Positions 32,013 through 43,862 of a stretch of DNA of 64,000 nucleotides are shown here, piece after piece. The translations under genes were made by a program, and so were the position numbers. The stretch is from Gnetum montanum (lineage: Eukaryota > Streptophyta > Gnetopsida > Gnetales > Gnetaceae). The DNA is taken from NCBI GenBank assembly GCA_015680685.1, contig MNCI01020980.1, positions 549,177 through 613,176 of the forward strand. Direction: 5' to 3'. A model generated the notes under the pieces. It was given only the letters and a program-made list of their open reading frames with translations, had not been told where the DNA came from and ran no database searches. The stretch's first letter is position 1. Every line of letters begins with the position of its first letter.

Positions 32013-33720
32013 GTTTTGATATACCAAAAGATCAACACATACTACATCCACTATGCAAGTAAGAGCATTGTGGGTGCACAACTCAACTACACCACCACTA
32101 AAAAGGAGCTCATGGCAGTGGTGTATGCATTTGAGAAATTTAGGCACTATGTGCTTGGATACAAAGTTTTTATGCACAAAGACCATAGTGCCATCTGGTT
32201 CCTAATGAACAAATCAACGATGAGCCCCTATGTCATATTATGGCTCGTGATCCTTCAAAATTTTGATTTAACAATGGTTGATTGAAAGGGTACCAAGAAT
32301 ATGGTGGTTGACCACTTGTGTTAATAGCAAAGAGGATGAAAGCCCACTATCTGATCAATTTCTTGATGAACTTCTTTTTGTTGGTGTTAGTGATGCTTAA
32401 AATCCTAAGGAAACAAATTGGTATGATATAATCCTCTCCTATCTACTCACATAGGAGATTCCATAGGAGTGGAATCATAAAAAGAAACAGTGGTTTCTTT
32501 AGCAGGCCAAACACTTCATGGAAATTAATAGTAACCTCTATAAGACTTGCACATATGGCCTGGTATGATAATGTGTCCCTAATGTAGGTTAACTTCAATT
32601 TTTCTAGGACACAGATGAGGATCATTATAGGGGCTACTATTATAGGAGAAGGACAACCATTAAGATCCTCATGGTAAGATATTATTGGCCCATAATCTTT
32701 AGGGATGCCCATCACTTCTGTTGTTCCTATGATAAATGCTAATGTGACGGAGCAATGATTGCATTCATGGAAGGGCCTAAACAATGGATCCAACCATTGG
32801 GGCATTTGATCTTTGAGGAATTTATTTCATGGGGTCCATTAGACCTATGTCAAACAAAAAGGCATACATCATCATGGTTGTTGACTACTGCACCAAATGA
32901 GCTAAAGCTACTACTGTCACCAACTATTCATCCTCTATGGCAGTACAGTTTGTACAATAAAATGTTGTAAATAGGTTTGGTATGCCATGGGCACTAATTT
33001 CAAATAATGGAACACACTTTACTGGTGCCACTTTTTGAAAGCTCATGCAACACTTGAAGGTTGAACATAAATTAGCAACTCCATACCACCTCCAAGCCAA
33101 TGGTCAAGCTAAGGTCACTAATAGGGAAATTACCAAGATACTAACACATACGATTAGTAAACATAGGAAGGACTAGAGCAGTAAACTCAACGATGCTCTT
33201 TGGACTTATCCTTCAATGTGAAAACTTCCTATTGGCTATTCTCCCTATGAGTTAGTGTACGAGAAACTTCCAACTCTTCCCATCCAAGATGAGCTCCATA
33301 CAATTTCAACAGCCTATGATTTTGACTTGCATCTAAGTCTAGCCCAAAGAGAAAGATAGATGAATCTCAATACACTAGACAAGAATAGATTAGTGGCCTT
33401 GTCATTGAATAAAGTGCACAAGACACATAATAAGCAACATCATGACCTTAGGATAAGAAATTTCAAGTTTCAACCAAGATATAAGGTGCTCTACTAGAAC
33501 CTAATGCATGTACCGCAACGTACTAAATTCCAAACGCTATGGGAGGACCCTTACATCATATATGAAACTTTTCCATTTGGGGCCATGATGATATACCATC
33601 TTGACAACCTGAATAAAAGATTATTAGTCAATGTCCAACAACTTATACCTTTCCTAGAAACAAGAACAACCAATGGAAATAATGCTTTAACTAATTGCCA
33701 AGCATGCTCAATCTTTTAGA
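32013..33720 (+). pseudogene. pol: RNase H and integrase of element B (decayed)
   Basis: RNase H words ASKSIVGAQLNY, KKELMAVVYAFEKFRHY and KDHSAI appear first. The integrase follows with many stops, including a segment ending PYHLQANGQAKVTNREI. The catalytic Glu of the DD35E triad is Lys here (AAG at about 33111), as in element D. The C-terminal block FQTLWEDPYIIYETFPFGAMMIYHL ends pol. For length, read the last block as FQTLWEDPYIIYETF followed by MMIYHL. Downstream comes the internal purine box TTGTGGGGGAGAC at about 33738. Confidence 0.68.
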
Positions 33721-35717
33721 TCTTCCCCTTCCAACTCAGTTGTGGGGGAGACAACCATCCATGCTAAGATCCTACAAGTGGTTTCTTAGTTTTTCAACCT
33801 TTTTGTTTTCCAACATTTTTCTGCATCATTTTTCATTTTCTTGAATCTTTTACAATTTCTTTTATATGTTGTTTTATTTTGATTTTCTTACATGTCTTTT
33901 TCTTCTTTATTGCCATCAAGACTTTGGTGCCAAATGCAGTTGTCGATTAATTATGGTTAATTAAAGTAATTGCTTAAATTCATTACTTAATAAACTAGAT
34001 TTCATCATTGAATTTTGACATTGATTAATGGGATATTAGTTTTCTCATGATACCAGGTAGTGAGCTCATGTCATACGCCCATTCTACTAGAACTCCATGG
34101 TGTTCTCTTATTTTGGAAGCATGAGGTCCTGTCTTAATAACAACTTTGAGAGCACTTGTGACCTTGGTACTCTCCAAACTTGGAATGAATTAAGTGGAAT
34201 TGACATGGGTGTGACTTCAAGGGAATTTTTTGCCTTTCGTAGTTACCTACCATCTAGAGTTTTGTGGGTATTCTCATTGATTCCTTACCATTCCTAACAT
34301 TGACCAATAATAGGAAGTAATATCTTTACATGGTATGGTTCCCATGGAGAAAAACATGGAAATTCAAAGCACACCCCTTAGATGAAATAATGGGCTACAA
34401 GCATGGGTTATGGGACTCGAAAGACATGTTACCTATGCCTGAAGGCACCCCTCTAACTAAGGCCCTCTTCACTTTCTACTTCAATTTTCTTCTCTATTTG
34501 GAATGATGGATGATCTTTATGGGTTTCCATGAGCTTTAGGGGGTCAAATGGCCTTAACGTGCCAATGCGAAGTCACTAAAAGTGGATGGTCTTAATTTGA
34601 ACTAAGGACGCGATGCTATCAAGTCACCTTAATCACATATTCCACAAATGACTTCATGTGACCAAACTATGAAACTCCATCTTATTCTCTCTTTCATCAC
34701 CAATTCTATCCATTGACCACCTCATTACCTTCTATTGTGAATGATCAATGTCTCAATTTTGATATGTTTTCATTCTTTGGTGATTCAATTTTTAAAAATA
34801 CTTGGCCATTAATCATCCTTAGGGCTTATGAACTCCTTGGTATGAGGGCATGCAAGCACATTAAGGGCATGAGCCTATTACGGGAAGGACCCACTTGCAT
34901 ACTCTTTAGTCTAGATGGTTAAAATTCCTATCCTTAATCATTTTTTTTTAAATCCATTGTTTTCCACTATAGAACATCTAGCTTTTGCACTCCTTGACTA
35001 TCAATCTCCATCTAAATCTCTTTTTCCTAACTCATTCTGAGCCCTCTTCAATGATTTATTCTTAAATAAGGCTTTTTTGGCTTCCTATGGACTCCAATTT
35101 CATTGTCAAAATCTTTTCCCATACTTTGTTTTTAAAGTGAAAATTTTTTCTCTATGGTTGTGCCAACATAGCCAAATGCGTTGATCCATCCTTGTTGACA
35201 CAGCTAGGTGCATCAACACATCCTCATTGACATAGCCAAGATGCATCGACCTAGGGAAAAAATACTATAAATACATATCAAGACTTGGTAAAATGTTTAC
35301 ATTTATCTTATAATGCAAGGAAGAGAAGATGAAGGCAATATTGGATGCTTTCCATCTTCCCCCAGAAGCAACTGCTACAGCAGGATAACCAAAACCTCAA
35401 CCTTGACTACAACTACCATGTGCACTAGAGTTTGGTGAAGTCCTTTAGCATCCTAGGAGCCTCCATCTCCTGGCACTATTTTATCTTCACTTTGTCTTCA
35501 GCAATCAAAAGATCTTGCCTATTCATTTTGTAAAGGTGCCCAATTTTGTTATCTAGGACACCCATTTTTGTAATTTTTTTAATTTCATATGATTTGGCAC
35601 TTAGAGTTAGTTAGTTAGAGTTTGTCAGTAATTAATTCCATACCTTCCCAATTTAATAAGCATCTCGATCCTAGTTGTCTTCACTCGAGGGTTAGTTTTC
35701 ACTCAATCATGGGGGTA
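33721..35717 (+). mobile_element. 3' non-coding region of element B
   Basis: No envelope-like frame is visible. It holds the conserved hairpin (34332-34377), and at 35160-35290 a block of catcgac/cattgacatagcc words followed by CTATAAATA. That resembles the U3 of B's own LTR although it lies outside the LTR. It ends at the polypurine tract ATGGGGGTA (35709-35717). Confidence 0.6.
34332..34377 (+). other. conserved 3' hairpin, copy in element B
   Basis: Arms GGTATGGTTCCCATG and CATGGAAATTCAAAGCACACC around GAGAAAAA. The inner stem TTCCCATG/CATGGAA differs from that in D (TTCTCATC/GATGAGAA) on both sides while pairing is kept. Confidence 0.5.
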
Positions 35718-36583
35718 TGATGAATCATTCAATAGGCTGCATTGATAGGGATGCATCGACACGGCCCCATTGACATAGCCCCATTGATGCATGGTTAGAT
35801 GCATCGATGTAGATGCATTGATGTAATGTCTAGTCTTGCCTATAAAGCATGCACCCATCACATTTATGACATGTTAAGTCTATAGAATAGCTAAGTTCTT
35901 GCAATTTTCTTTTTTCAATGTTAGAATATTTTCTAAGTGCTCATAGTAGAACTTTAAGGATTATATGGATCCTTATTCAAACATTAATGTACTTGAACAA
36001 TTTGATCTGCCAACAATAAAGATAAGATTCTTGGAATTTCTTGCAACACTTAAGAATAGTTTAATATTTTCATTCATGCACCTTATTACTTATGCATTTT
36101 ATATTCATGCCCATAGTTAATTAATGCATTTAATAATGACACATAAGTATGATCACCTCGAACATATCGTGAATGCTTGGTAATCCCACTAGTGTTATTG
36201 CATGGTTCACCAAGTAGCCTAACACTTTGCAATCCAGTAGCATTTATAATGAGTTCAAGATGTGCACAAAAGGTGGGACAAGATGCTTATGTTAGGATAG
36301 TTAGATTAAGATATTAAATAGGAAACTAGTTAGTTTACACTTAATTGCTTTTTTTTTCACACTTAGATTAAATCATATAGAATAAAAAATATAGATAAAA
36401 ATCATATGCCTTGCCTTACACTTAACCATATACTTAAACTTGCACAAGTGAGGCCAAGAAGACAATGATCACATTTTTTTCCCATTGCTGCATTTATGGG
36501 CTAAGTCCATGAAATTTGGCTAGATCACTAGTGCAATGTTTGTGATTCATATGGTTGGGCATAGGGACTATTTTCTACTCATC
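35718..36583 (+). mobile_element. 3' LTR of element B
   Basis: It starts TGATGAATC after the polypurine tract and ends CTACTCATCA. The U3 has repeated GATGCATCGA words (35740-35830), then a TATA-like CCTATAAAG near 35850. Length is 866 bp. The next five bases, ATAAG, are the expected target duplication, but the left partner is outside the retained part. Confidence 0.72.
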
Positions 36584-38033
36584 AATAAGAAATACATTCA
36601 CAAAGAGCTTCAACTTCAAGAGGTAGAAAATCTGCTTCTAAAAGTAAGATATCATAAGAAGTATATAGTTTTACTTGAAATTCACATACAAGAAAATATA
36701 TTTGAACATGCTCTAATTTTTCCCAATTATGTGTGGAAAGAGAAGGTTCCCAAAAAACACACTCATAAAATAATATAGGTTGGTCAAGACTACCAAAAGT
36801 TTCCTCTTGATCTCCCATGCCAAAATTTATTTCCTACTATAATTATTTCTTAGAGCAAATGGAGCTTGCATGCCACTTGAAACCCTTTGAATAATAAGGT
36901 TATTCCAACTATAATTATTGGCAAAATCAACTTACAAATATTTATAAGATTCACATATATCAAGCTGTTTTTCTCCAAGAAAAAAATATTGTAATTTCTA
37001 TTCTAGTATCATAAACTAGAATTTTAGTCTTATTAATATTAACTTTCATTCTTGAATGGTTGTAGCAGTCATTGAGAATTTGAAGCCTATAATTTAATCT
37101 TGTAGTTGATTTTGCAATTAGACTACATCATCTATAAAGAGAAGCATGTTAAAAAATAATCCATTCATTGACATACCATGATTATAGACATTTTGCATCC
37201 ATTCATCCAATTCATCTATAAATATACTAAAAGGGATGGGGGACAAAGGACAACCTTGTTTAACTCCAACTGATTTGTTGATAATTGTTCCTTCTGTAGT
37301 AAGATTATCTTTAATAAGAATGTTAACTGTCTCATAGATTCTTTTAGCTGTAGAAAGGAGACATGGTGGAATGTTAATGTTATCCAATCTCTTCCAAAGT
37401 TTATTTCAAGCAACAAAATCATAAGCCTTGGAGAAATCAACAAAAAAAATAAAATTTGTATGGTTGGGTCTTTTTGCTTTCTCTACATAATCATGTAAAG
37501 TTAGTAGATGGTCTATAGTAGAATGATTCCTCTTAAAGCCTACTTGTGATTGAGCATGAAGACCTTGCATTTCTGCCCATGAACTAATTTTATTCTTTAA
37601 AATAGTGCCCAAAAGCTAAGTGAAAATTAAATTGATTATAATCAATTAGTAATTATTAAGATCTATCCTATCTTCTTTTTTGAAAAGCAAGACTATTCAA
37701 CTAGAATACCAAGAGTGATCCAAACCATGTTGAATCCCTTTATTAAGAGGATTGCAAGTTGCTTTCCACACAAATAAATGACCCCATTTAAGAAGCTTTG
37801 CATGTAATCCATTGACATGAGCACCTTTCTCAAAGATAATCTTTGAATTCCTGTAGAAACATCATTAAAGGATAACTCAAGAATACTAGAGTTATCTTGC
37901 ATAGTTGACAAATCATCTTAATTAAAAAATTCATTGAAGAAAGTTTGAATAGTAGATAAGGAAAAATCCTTACCATGTTGCTATCTATCTTAGAATAAAT
38001 TCTAGAAGCTCTATGAATTTGAGCAAAGCTCAT
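36584..38033 (-). pseudogene. LINE reverse transcriptase fragment
   Basis: The minus strand, in several broken frames, encodes a non-LTR RT: QSQVGFKRNHSTIDHLLTL and FVDFSKAYDFV (37.6-37.4 kb), GVKQGCPLSP (about 37.27 kb), and LLFIDDVV, a decayed form of the YADD box (about 37.13 kb). The C-terminal region SYDILLLEADFLPLEVEAL follows at 36.6-36.7 kb. The VDFSKAYD form is unlike plant L1 elements, which usually have LDFEKAYD. The LINE runs up to the LTR of B, which appears to have inserted into it. Confidence 0.72.
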
Positions 38034-38232
38034 GAATCATTCTTTCTTGCTCTTTTTTAATGAACTTCCTTTTCAAAAAATGAATAATGCATTTCATTTC
38101 AATATTGAAAAGAGTCATTTTGAGGAAAATTATAGGATTATTCATAGAATGTTGAATGATGTGAAGTATTTTAATGGGGAAGCACAATTGGATGCTAAAT
38201 TTGTGTAAGAAATGGAAGCCTAGCATTCTTGA

Positions 38233-38600
38233 GTGAGAGAAAGGTTAATTAAGAAAGCTAAGAAAGTTTTCCAAAAGAAGAATGAGTGCAATATGAAGTC
38301 TAAATTTGAGGTTTATGATTTGGTGTGGATCCATTTAAAAAAGAAGATGCTAAGGGGTGTCAATTTATCCAAATCAAAGGTAAAGAGGATGGACCATTTC
38401 AAAATAAAAGATCAAGATAAATGATAATGCTTCTAAGATTTTGATGTGTAGTGATGTTGAAATGAATTTTGTGTTTAATGTTATATATTTGAGCCATTAT
38501 CATGGACCTAATGATTTCCAAACCTTAAAAAGTAACATGGAGGAATTGAAAGCTACCATCTTTGATCCTAGTTCTTTCAAAGAGAGGAAGCAACTACCTT
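38233..38600 (+). pseudogene. pol: Ty3/gypsy integrase C-terminal fragment
   Basis: The plus strand has FEVYDLVWIHLKKKML, then KSKVKRMDHFKI, a frame break, and NDNASKI followed by FVFNVIYLSHYHG. These parallel the KVGDLVWVHLRKERFP, GPFRILKRINDNAYKI and FNVSDLSPY blocks at the end of many plant gypsy integrases. It belongs to a different lineage from the Tat and Athila-like copies here. No further domain follows. Confidence 0.55.
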
Positions 38601-38639
38601 AAAGAAGAGGAAATATTTAAGCAGACAAGCATGAAGAAA

Positions 38640-39828
38640 TTTTAGTATTTGATTCATTGAGAGGATCAAGATGATGTTAATGTTGTGTGGATTCATTAAC
38701 TCGATTGAATGAGTGAGGTATCACCACACCAATGTTCACCTAGTTCACTCTTTTTAAGGGTGCAAGAGATGGTGTAGGAACACCTTCCATCCAAAGCTAT
38801 AATGTTGTAAGAATCATGAGTCTCTTCTTCAAATTTTCTGTCATTTAGAGGTTATTTTGGAGTATTTTATAAATTTGGATTGATAATCATGAGGCAAATG
38901 CAACTTTGAGTTAGTCATAATTTAGAGTTGCAAGTTAACTGGATTTGCAATTGTTCATGGTGAGTCATAAACATTTTTTTAAACCTTTTACCATAGGATT
39001 GACACTACAAGGTGGGTGAAACTTGTAGAAAGTTGTAGTTCACCCAAGAGGATGTGGAAGACTATAACAGGTAGCCACTTGTACCAAGAACAATGATGCT
39101 ATTAGTTTTTGGTCTAAAAGGCTAACTGTGAGGCATTGCAAGTTGTAATGCTCTCAAATTGATAAGAAGTCTAGTTTAAAGTTTTCTATGCAATTCTCAA
39201 TGCAAGTGGTTGCAACTAATAGTAGGTTGCATCCAAAAGGGGATTGCAAGTATATGCAACCTCTAGTAACTTGCAATAGCACATTCAAAAACTTTTAAAA
39301 ATTGTTGCAATATACGATAAAAAAAAGACATAATTGGGGTTTTTCACCATTCGCATGATTGCTCATGAATTAAGGAGAAGAGCTCTAGAGTAAGCCCATT
39401 AGGCATCTTCTATTGGTGCTTTGGCATCTTATGTTCTTATTTAAAGAGTGAAGTGAGGTTGTGTAGGTTGTAGATCCTCATGGTTTGTAACTATCATTAA
39501 GTGTGTGAGGGTGTGGCATGTTTGGGGGCCTATTACTTTTTAGATCCTTTTAGCTCATTCCTTACTCTTATATTTCAATTTTATTTTGTTCTTGCATATT
39601 AATTAGAGAGGTTTTTCATGGTGTTTTCCTTTGTTAAGTAATTGTGCATGAAATGGAGATGGATTTTTAAGGTGGTTTTTAGACTCCATTATTCCATCAT
39701 TCTCTTGCAAATTCAACAAAGGTATCTAAAGTAGAAAGCTTAGCATTATTACCTCAAACTAGATTAAAATATAAGTATGTTATGCTAAATTCAAAAGCAA
39801 AGATCCTTTCTTTCTTTAAACTAAAATG
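38640..39828. other. unassigned sequence
   Basis: No domain, LTR end or RNA recognised. Words such as ttgcaa recur near 39160-39310 without clear periodicity. Confidence 0.4.
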
Positions 39829-39833
39829 AAATT

Positions 39834-40687
39834 TGATGAGTGGTAAGGTACCCCTACGCCTAACCATATCAAATGACAAGTGTTCACGCGCAATTTGGTT
39901 AAACTCCATAGACCTTAAGTTCTTAAGTACACTGGTTTCAAGGAAGTGAGATCTAATTGAAACAATCATTGTCTTCTCAGTTCCACTTGTGAGGTACAAA
40001 TATATGGTTAAGTACAATTGAGGTATGTGATTTTTACCATTTTATATTTTATAAGTTTGATTGCCTACAACTAGAATGAGAGGTAAAGTAATTTATGATC
40101 TAATTCATCTACTACCTAGCTAGCCTAACACAAGTACCCATTTCCACACTCTAGACACAACCTAAACACATGCAACACTACTAAGTTACCAAAAATTAAG
40201 TGTTTCTGGATTACCAAGTGCTACACATATGCTTGAAATGGTCGTACTTGTGTTCATTAACAACTGGAAATTATTGCTTAATGAAAATGCATTAAAGTAA
40301 AGTACATGAATCTCAAATGCATTAAAGGAAACATTAATCTATTCTCAGTTCTGCAAGGATTATTAAAAGGGTTCACTTTAATTCCCATCATACTGTTGTG
40401 CTCAGGTACATCAATGCTCGAACAAAGATCCATACACACTTAGACTCCTATTGTGGGCACTCAAAAAATATTCTAACTTTGGAGAAAACAAACTACAAGA
40501 GCTTCATTATGCTATCACAAAAACTATCCCCAAAATTATGAGTCCAAGTGCTATATTTATAGGCTAGCATATACTTCGCAATATCAGATATTCAACATCG
40601 CGTCATAGCCTCTGACATCAGGTATCCAATATCAAGGCTCAGATATTGGATATTCAATATCAAAGTAGATCAAAACATGATTCCTCA
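39834..40687 (-). mobile_element. solo LTR of the Athila-like group
   Basis: The plus strand starts TGATGAGTGGTAAGGTACCCC, the reverse of the conserved LTR end, and ends ATGATTCCTCA, the reverse of a start TGAGGAATCAT resembling B's TGATGAATCAT. A TATA box (minus CCTATAAATATAG) is near 40556, and AATATC-type inverted words (40575-40670) form the U3. Flanks AAATT (39829) and AAATC (40688) would be a target duplication with one mismatch. Neither a primer site nor a polypurine tract adjoins it. Confidence 0.6.
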
Positions 40688-40879
40688 AAATCTAAGTATG
40701 CTAATGCTTATTTCAGAAGTTGAGCTGAGAGTTTGATGTATCATTCATTGAAGGTATCGTGATTGTTTTTCTTCAATGTACTTTTCATTGGTCAGGAACG
40801 AGAAATGGTGGTTTCGACACAATGTGATTGTGGTTCCAACATCCTTCTTTGGACAAGATGGACAACATCCCATGAAAAA

Positions 40880-41120
40880 AATTTCAAACTATAAGGTTGA
40901 TTTGACTTTACTATCCTTGTTTTCTAAGATAGAAAACACGAAATGTGCATTTCTTTAATGATTTTAATCACCATGAAATTGAAGTAATTTTTATTGCAAA
41001 TATAAATCAAGAGAAATATACATGTGTTATATGTTGTGAAAAAAGGTTGATTAGACTTTACTATCCTTATTTTGTAGTAGATAAACATGAAAAGTGAAAT
41101 TTTGTTAATGATATTGAGCA
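40880..41120. repeat. tandem duplication (~150 bp)
   Basis: The segment aaggttgatttgactttactatcctt-tttt-ta-agata and the following lines occur twice in tandem with divergence. Confidence 0.5.
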
Positions 41121-41204
41121 AAATATTTTTTTTTCATGTTGTCATTTCTTCAACGTAACTTGAAAGACTTGTAATCTAGGTATAGCCCAAGATATATAGT
41201 CCAA

Positions 41205-41287
41205 TTAGAACTTTATAACTTAGCATCACCCACTAGAATTGAACCCCATGACTTGAAGGTTCTTACCACTAGGCTAACATCCCATTG
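41205..41287 (-). repeat. tRNA-derived SINE-like unit 1
   Basis: The minus strand has an A-box-like TTAGCCTAGTGGTAAG and, about 25 bases on, a B-box-like GGTTCAATTCTA, followed by GCTAAGTTATAAAG. The acceptor stem does not pair, so it is not a tRNA gene. A similar body occurs at 54096. Confidence 0.5.
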
Positions 41288-41644
41288 TCTTCAACATATA
41301 ATCTTAAAATTTTCAAACTATCATACTATAGGTACCAAAATGCTGCAACTATTTTGCTAATCATAGCTATGATGATATATTACAAACCTATCTAGATCAA
41401 TATTCAAATTAAATTTGAAGCTTTATTATGTCTGAAGACCCATAGGATCTATTAGATAAATATTATATTTTATGAAAAATAAAGATAGACTATACAAATT
41501 GACTAAGCATCAATGGGGGTAACAAGAACAAATGATATAAGTTCTTTGATGTAACATTATAAAATAAAATAATGTTGTCTCAAATGGGTACCTACAACAC
41601 AAAAAAGAAACACATGTAACTCATCTTCAAAGGTTCCTAACGTA

Positions 41645-41950
41645 TACAACTTACAAATGCATTGTTCTTAGGGGAGTTGAATCCATCTTCCACTTTCAAT
41701 TCTAAGATGATGTAAAATTAACTGAAGCTTGTTGATGTATTCTCATACTTGATTGGAATAGCAGTTGAGAGATAGTGAGCTTTTGCATCTAGTTTCCAAA
41801 CCTACAAATGCACTTGTTTTGGGGGAGTTGAATCCATCTTCCACTTTCAATTCTAAGATGATGTGAACTTAAGTAAAGCTTGCTAACAACATTCTAATAC
41901 TTGATTGGAATATCAATTGAGAGATAGTGAGCTTGTACATCTAATTTATT
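41645..41950. repeat. tandem duplication (~160 bp)
   Basis: Two copies share ggggagttgaatccatcttcc and ctttcaattctaagatgatgt, and end with tgagagatagtgagctt. Confidence 0.75.
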
Positions 41951-42391
41951 ATATATAATATAATGTAAATAAAATTGTTTCATTCTCTCTACATCAGACC
42001 ACATTTGTGTTAAAACCTTATGCTGGAGTAGCTGGTGAATATGATTAGGATTTTATTGCATGTCCTCTCAAGACATATTCCATTGCATTCCCTAGAAAAT
42101 ACCAACATGGACTCAACAATCCTCAAGAACTGATTTAAAAAATTTATTTCACCTTGAAATATACAAGTTATGAGATATGCAATATAATGAATTGACGCAA
42201 GCTTTTTGTTTCTAAAGGTAATAAATCGAATGACACAAGCTTTTTGTTTCTAAACGTAATAAATCGAATCACATAATAGCAAGGTAATAAATCACATTCA
42301 CATAATAGCATTGTGTGTGTTTAAATTTTACACTTAATTTATCAAGAAAACTTTTAATATCTTTTCAAAATTGAGCAACAATCCAATCCCG

Positions 42392-42612
42392 AACAACACA
42401 ACAACACATTCATAGAATACATGAGAGTAGAATACATGAGAGTATTAATGCAGATAGATGATATATGAATACGAGTATGATTTAGATAACAACACAACAA
42501 CACATTCATAGAATACATGAGAGTATTAATGCAGATAGATGATATATGAATACGAGTATGATTTAGATAGATGATAGTATGAATACGATAGACGATACGA
42601 GTATGATTTAGA
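42392..42612. repeat. tandem repeat, ~90-bp unit
   Basis: Two near-identical copies run from acaacaacacattcatagaa to gagtatgatttagata, with a third partial copy of the 3' half. Confidence 0.8.
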
Positions 42613-42619
42613 GGCATGG

Positions 42620-43860
42620 TAGGTCATTGTTTTGCAAGCAACTTTATGCGAACCATCACTACAATGACATATTCCACAACTATCCAAATCAGAACTGTTT
42701 ATAAGCATGCCAGGACATTGTTTTGCCCGAAGAAAAAGATTTTTTCATTTTTTTTTTGGTTTTTTATGCTTTAAAATGTATTCATAGAAAACTAGGCCTC
42801 GTCTTCGTTACAAACAATTGCTAAAATTTTATGCTGTAATTAAAATTCACATAAACAAAGAATCTGCTTGAAATTTTCTTTCATCTCTTGAAAGTTTCCT
42901 CACACTCGTTCTATTCTCTTCAATGAAACAGTACTGAAAATATCTTTACCAACAACACGTAACAAAAGAACTTAGAAAAAATCAAAATAAACAGTGTACC
43001 AAATCCTGCACGCTCAAAACCGGATCCTAATTAACCGTTCTGTCATATTTGCTTTATAACTCTTCATTCAATTGTAAACTTTCTTCTGTGTCATCGGTTA
43101 TCATTTATCAAATGTATAGTTTAAAGAATTTGAAAGTGCGCCGAAAAAAAAAACCTACTACAAATTTTCATCGAGTATCATGAAGAGGGTTGACAGAATT
43201 TCGTTCTCTCTCTTCACTCTGCTCCATCTAAGAGCATTCATTCTTTTTTGTACCCAAGTAGCCGACCATTTCTTCGTCTACCACTATGGCTGATTTTTTC
43301 TACCTTCTCTGCAATGATTTTCTGTCACCTTAGCCATCCTACAACCTACCGATTGTCACCGATTGTCTCTGATGGATCCTCTACAATTCTATCCAACGAT
43401 TGATCGATTTGCAGACTTGCTCCGATATCAAGACGATGCAGGCTAATGCTCTTCGCAGGCAACTTTTATTATTTTATCATAATTATTTATTCTTAAAAAA
43501 GATAGGAACCTCATTGATCAGGCAAGTCTTGAATGAAAGAAAGCCTAACCACTTTTCAAGTAACTGTGCAAAGCAGGGTCCCAAAGGATCGTGGATGAAC
43601 GAAACACAATCAAAAGCCTAAGCTATTTAAGAATAACGATATCCAGGCTCCGAGAGCCATTCTCTTTTAAAATCCTTTTCCGATCCCCGCATAAGCCAAA
43701 AATAGTGAAATACATCAAAACTTTACTGCGCCTGTAAATTTAATACAACGAGGTACCTGTCCCATATTAATACAAGCCTGCTCTGCTGTTCAAGAACCAA
43801 GGCGAAGATTTACTTAAAAGTTCAGGGAAGCCCAATAAAATGTTTCTAACATCATGAAAC
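42620..43860. other. intergenic, 3' flank of the dehydrogenase relic
   Basis: No further gene is recognised. It lies directly downstream (minus sense) of the SDR stop codon and may hold its 3' untranslated region. Confidence 0.4.
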
Positions 43861-43862
43861 GG

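Noticed and set aside
41205-41287. Functional tRNA gene on the minus strand
   Set aside because: A- and B-box-like words exist but the acceptor and anticodon stems do not pair.
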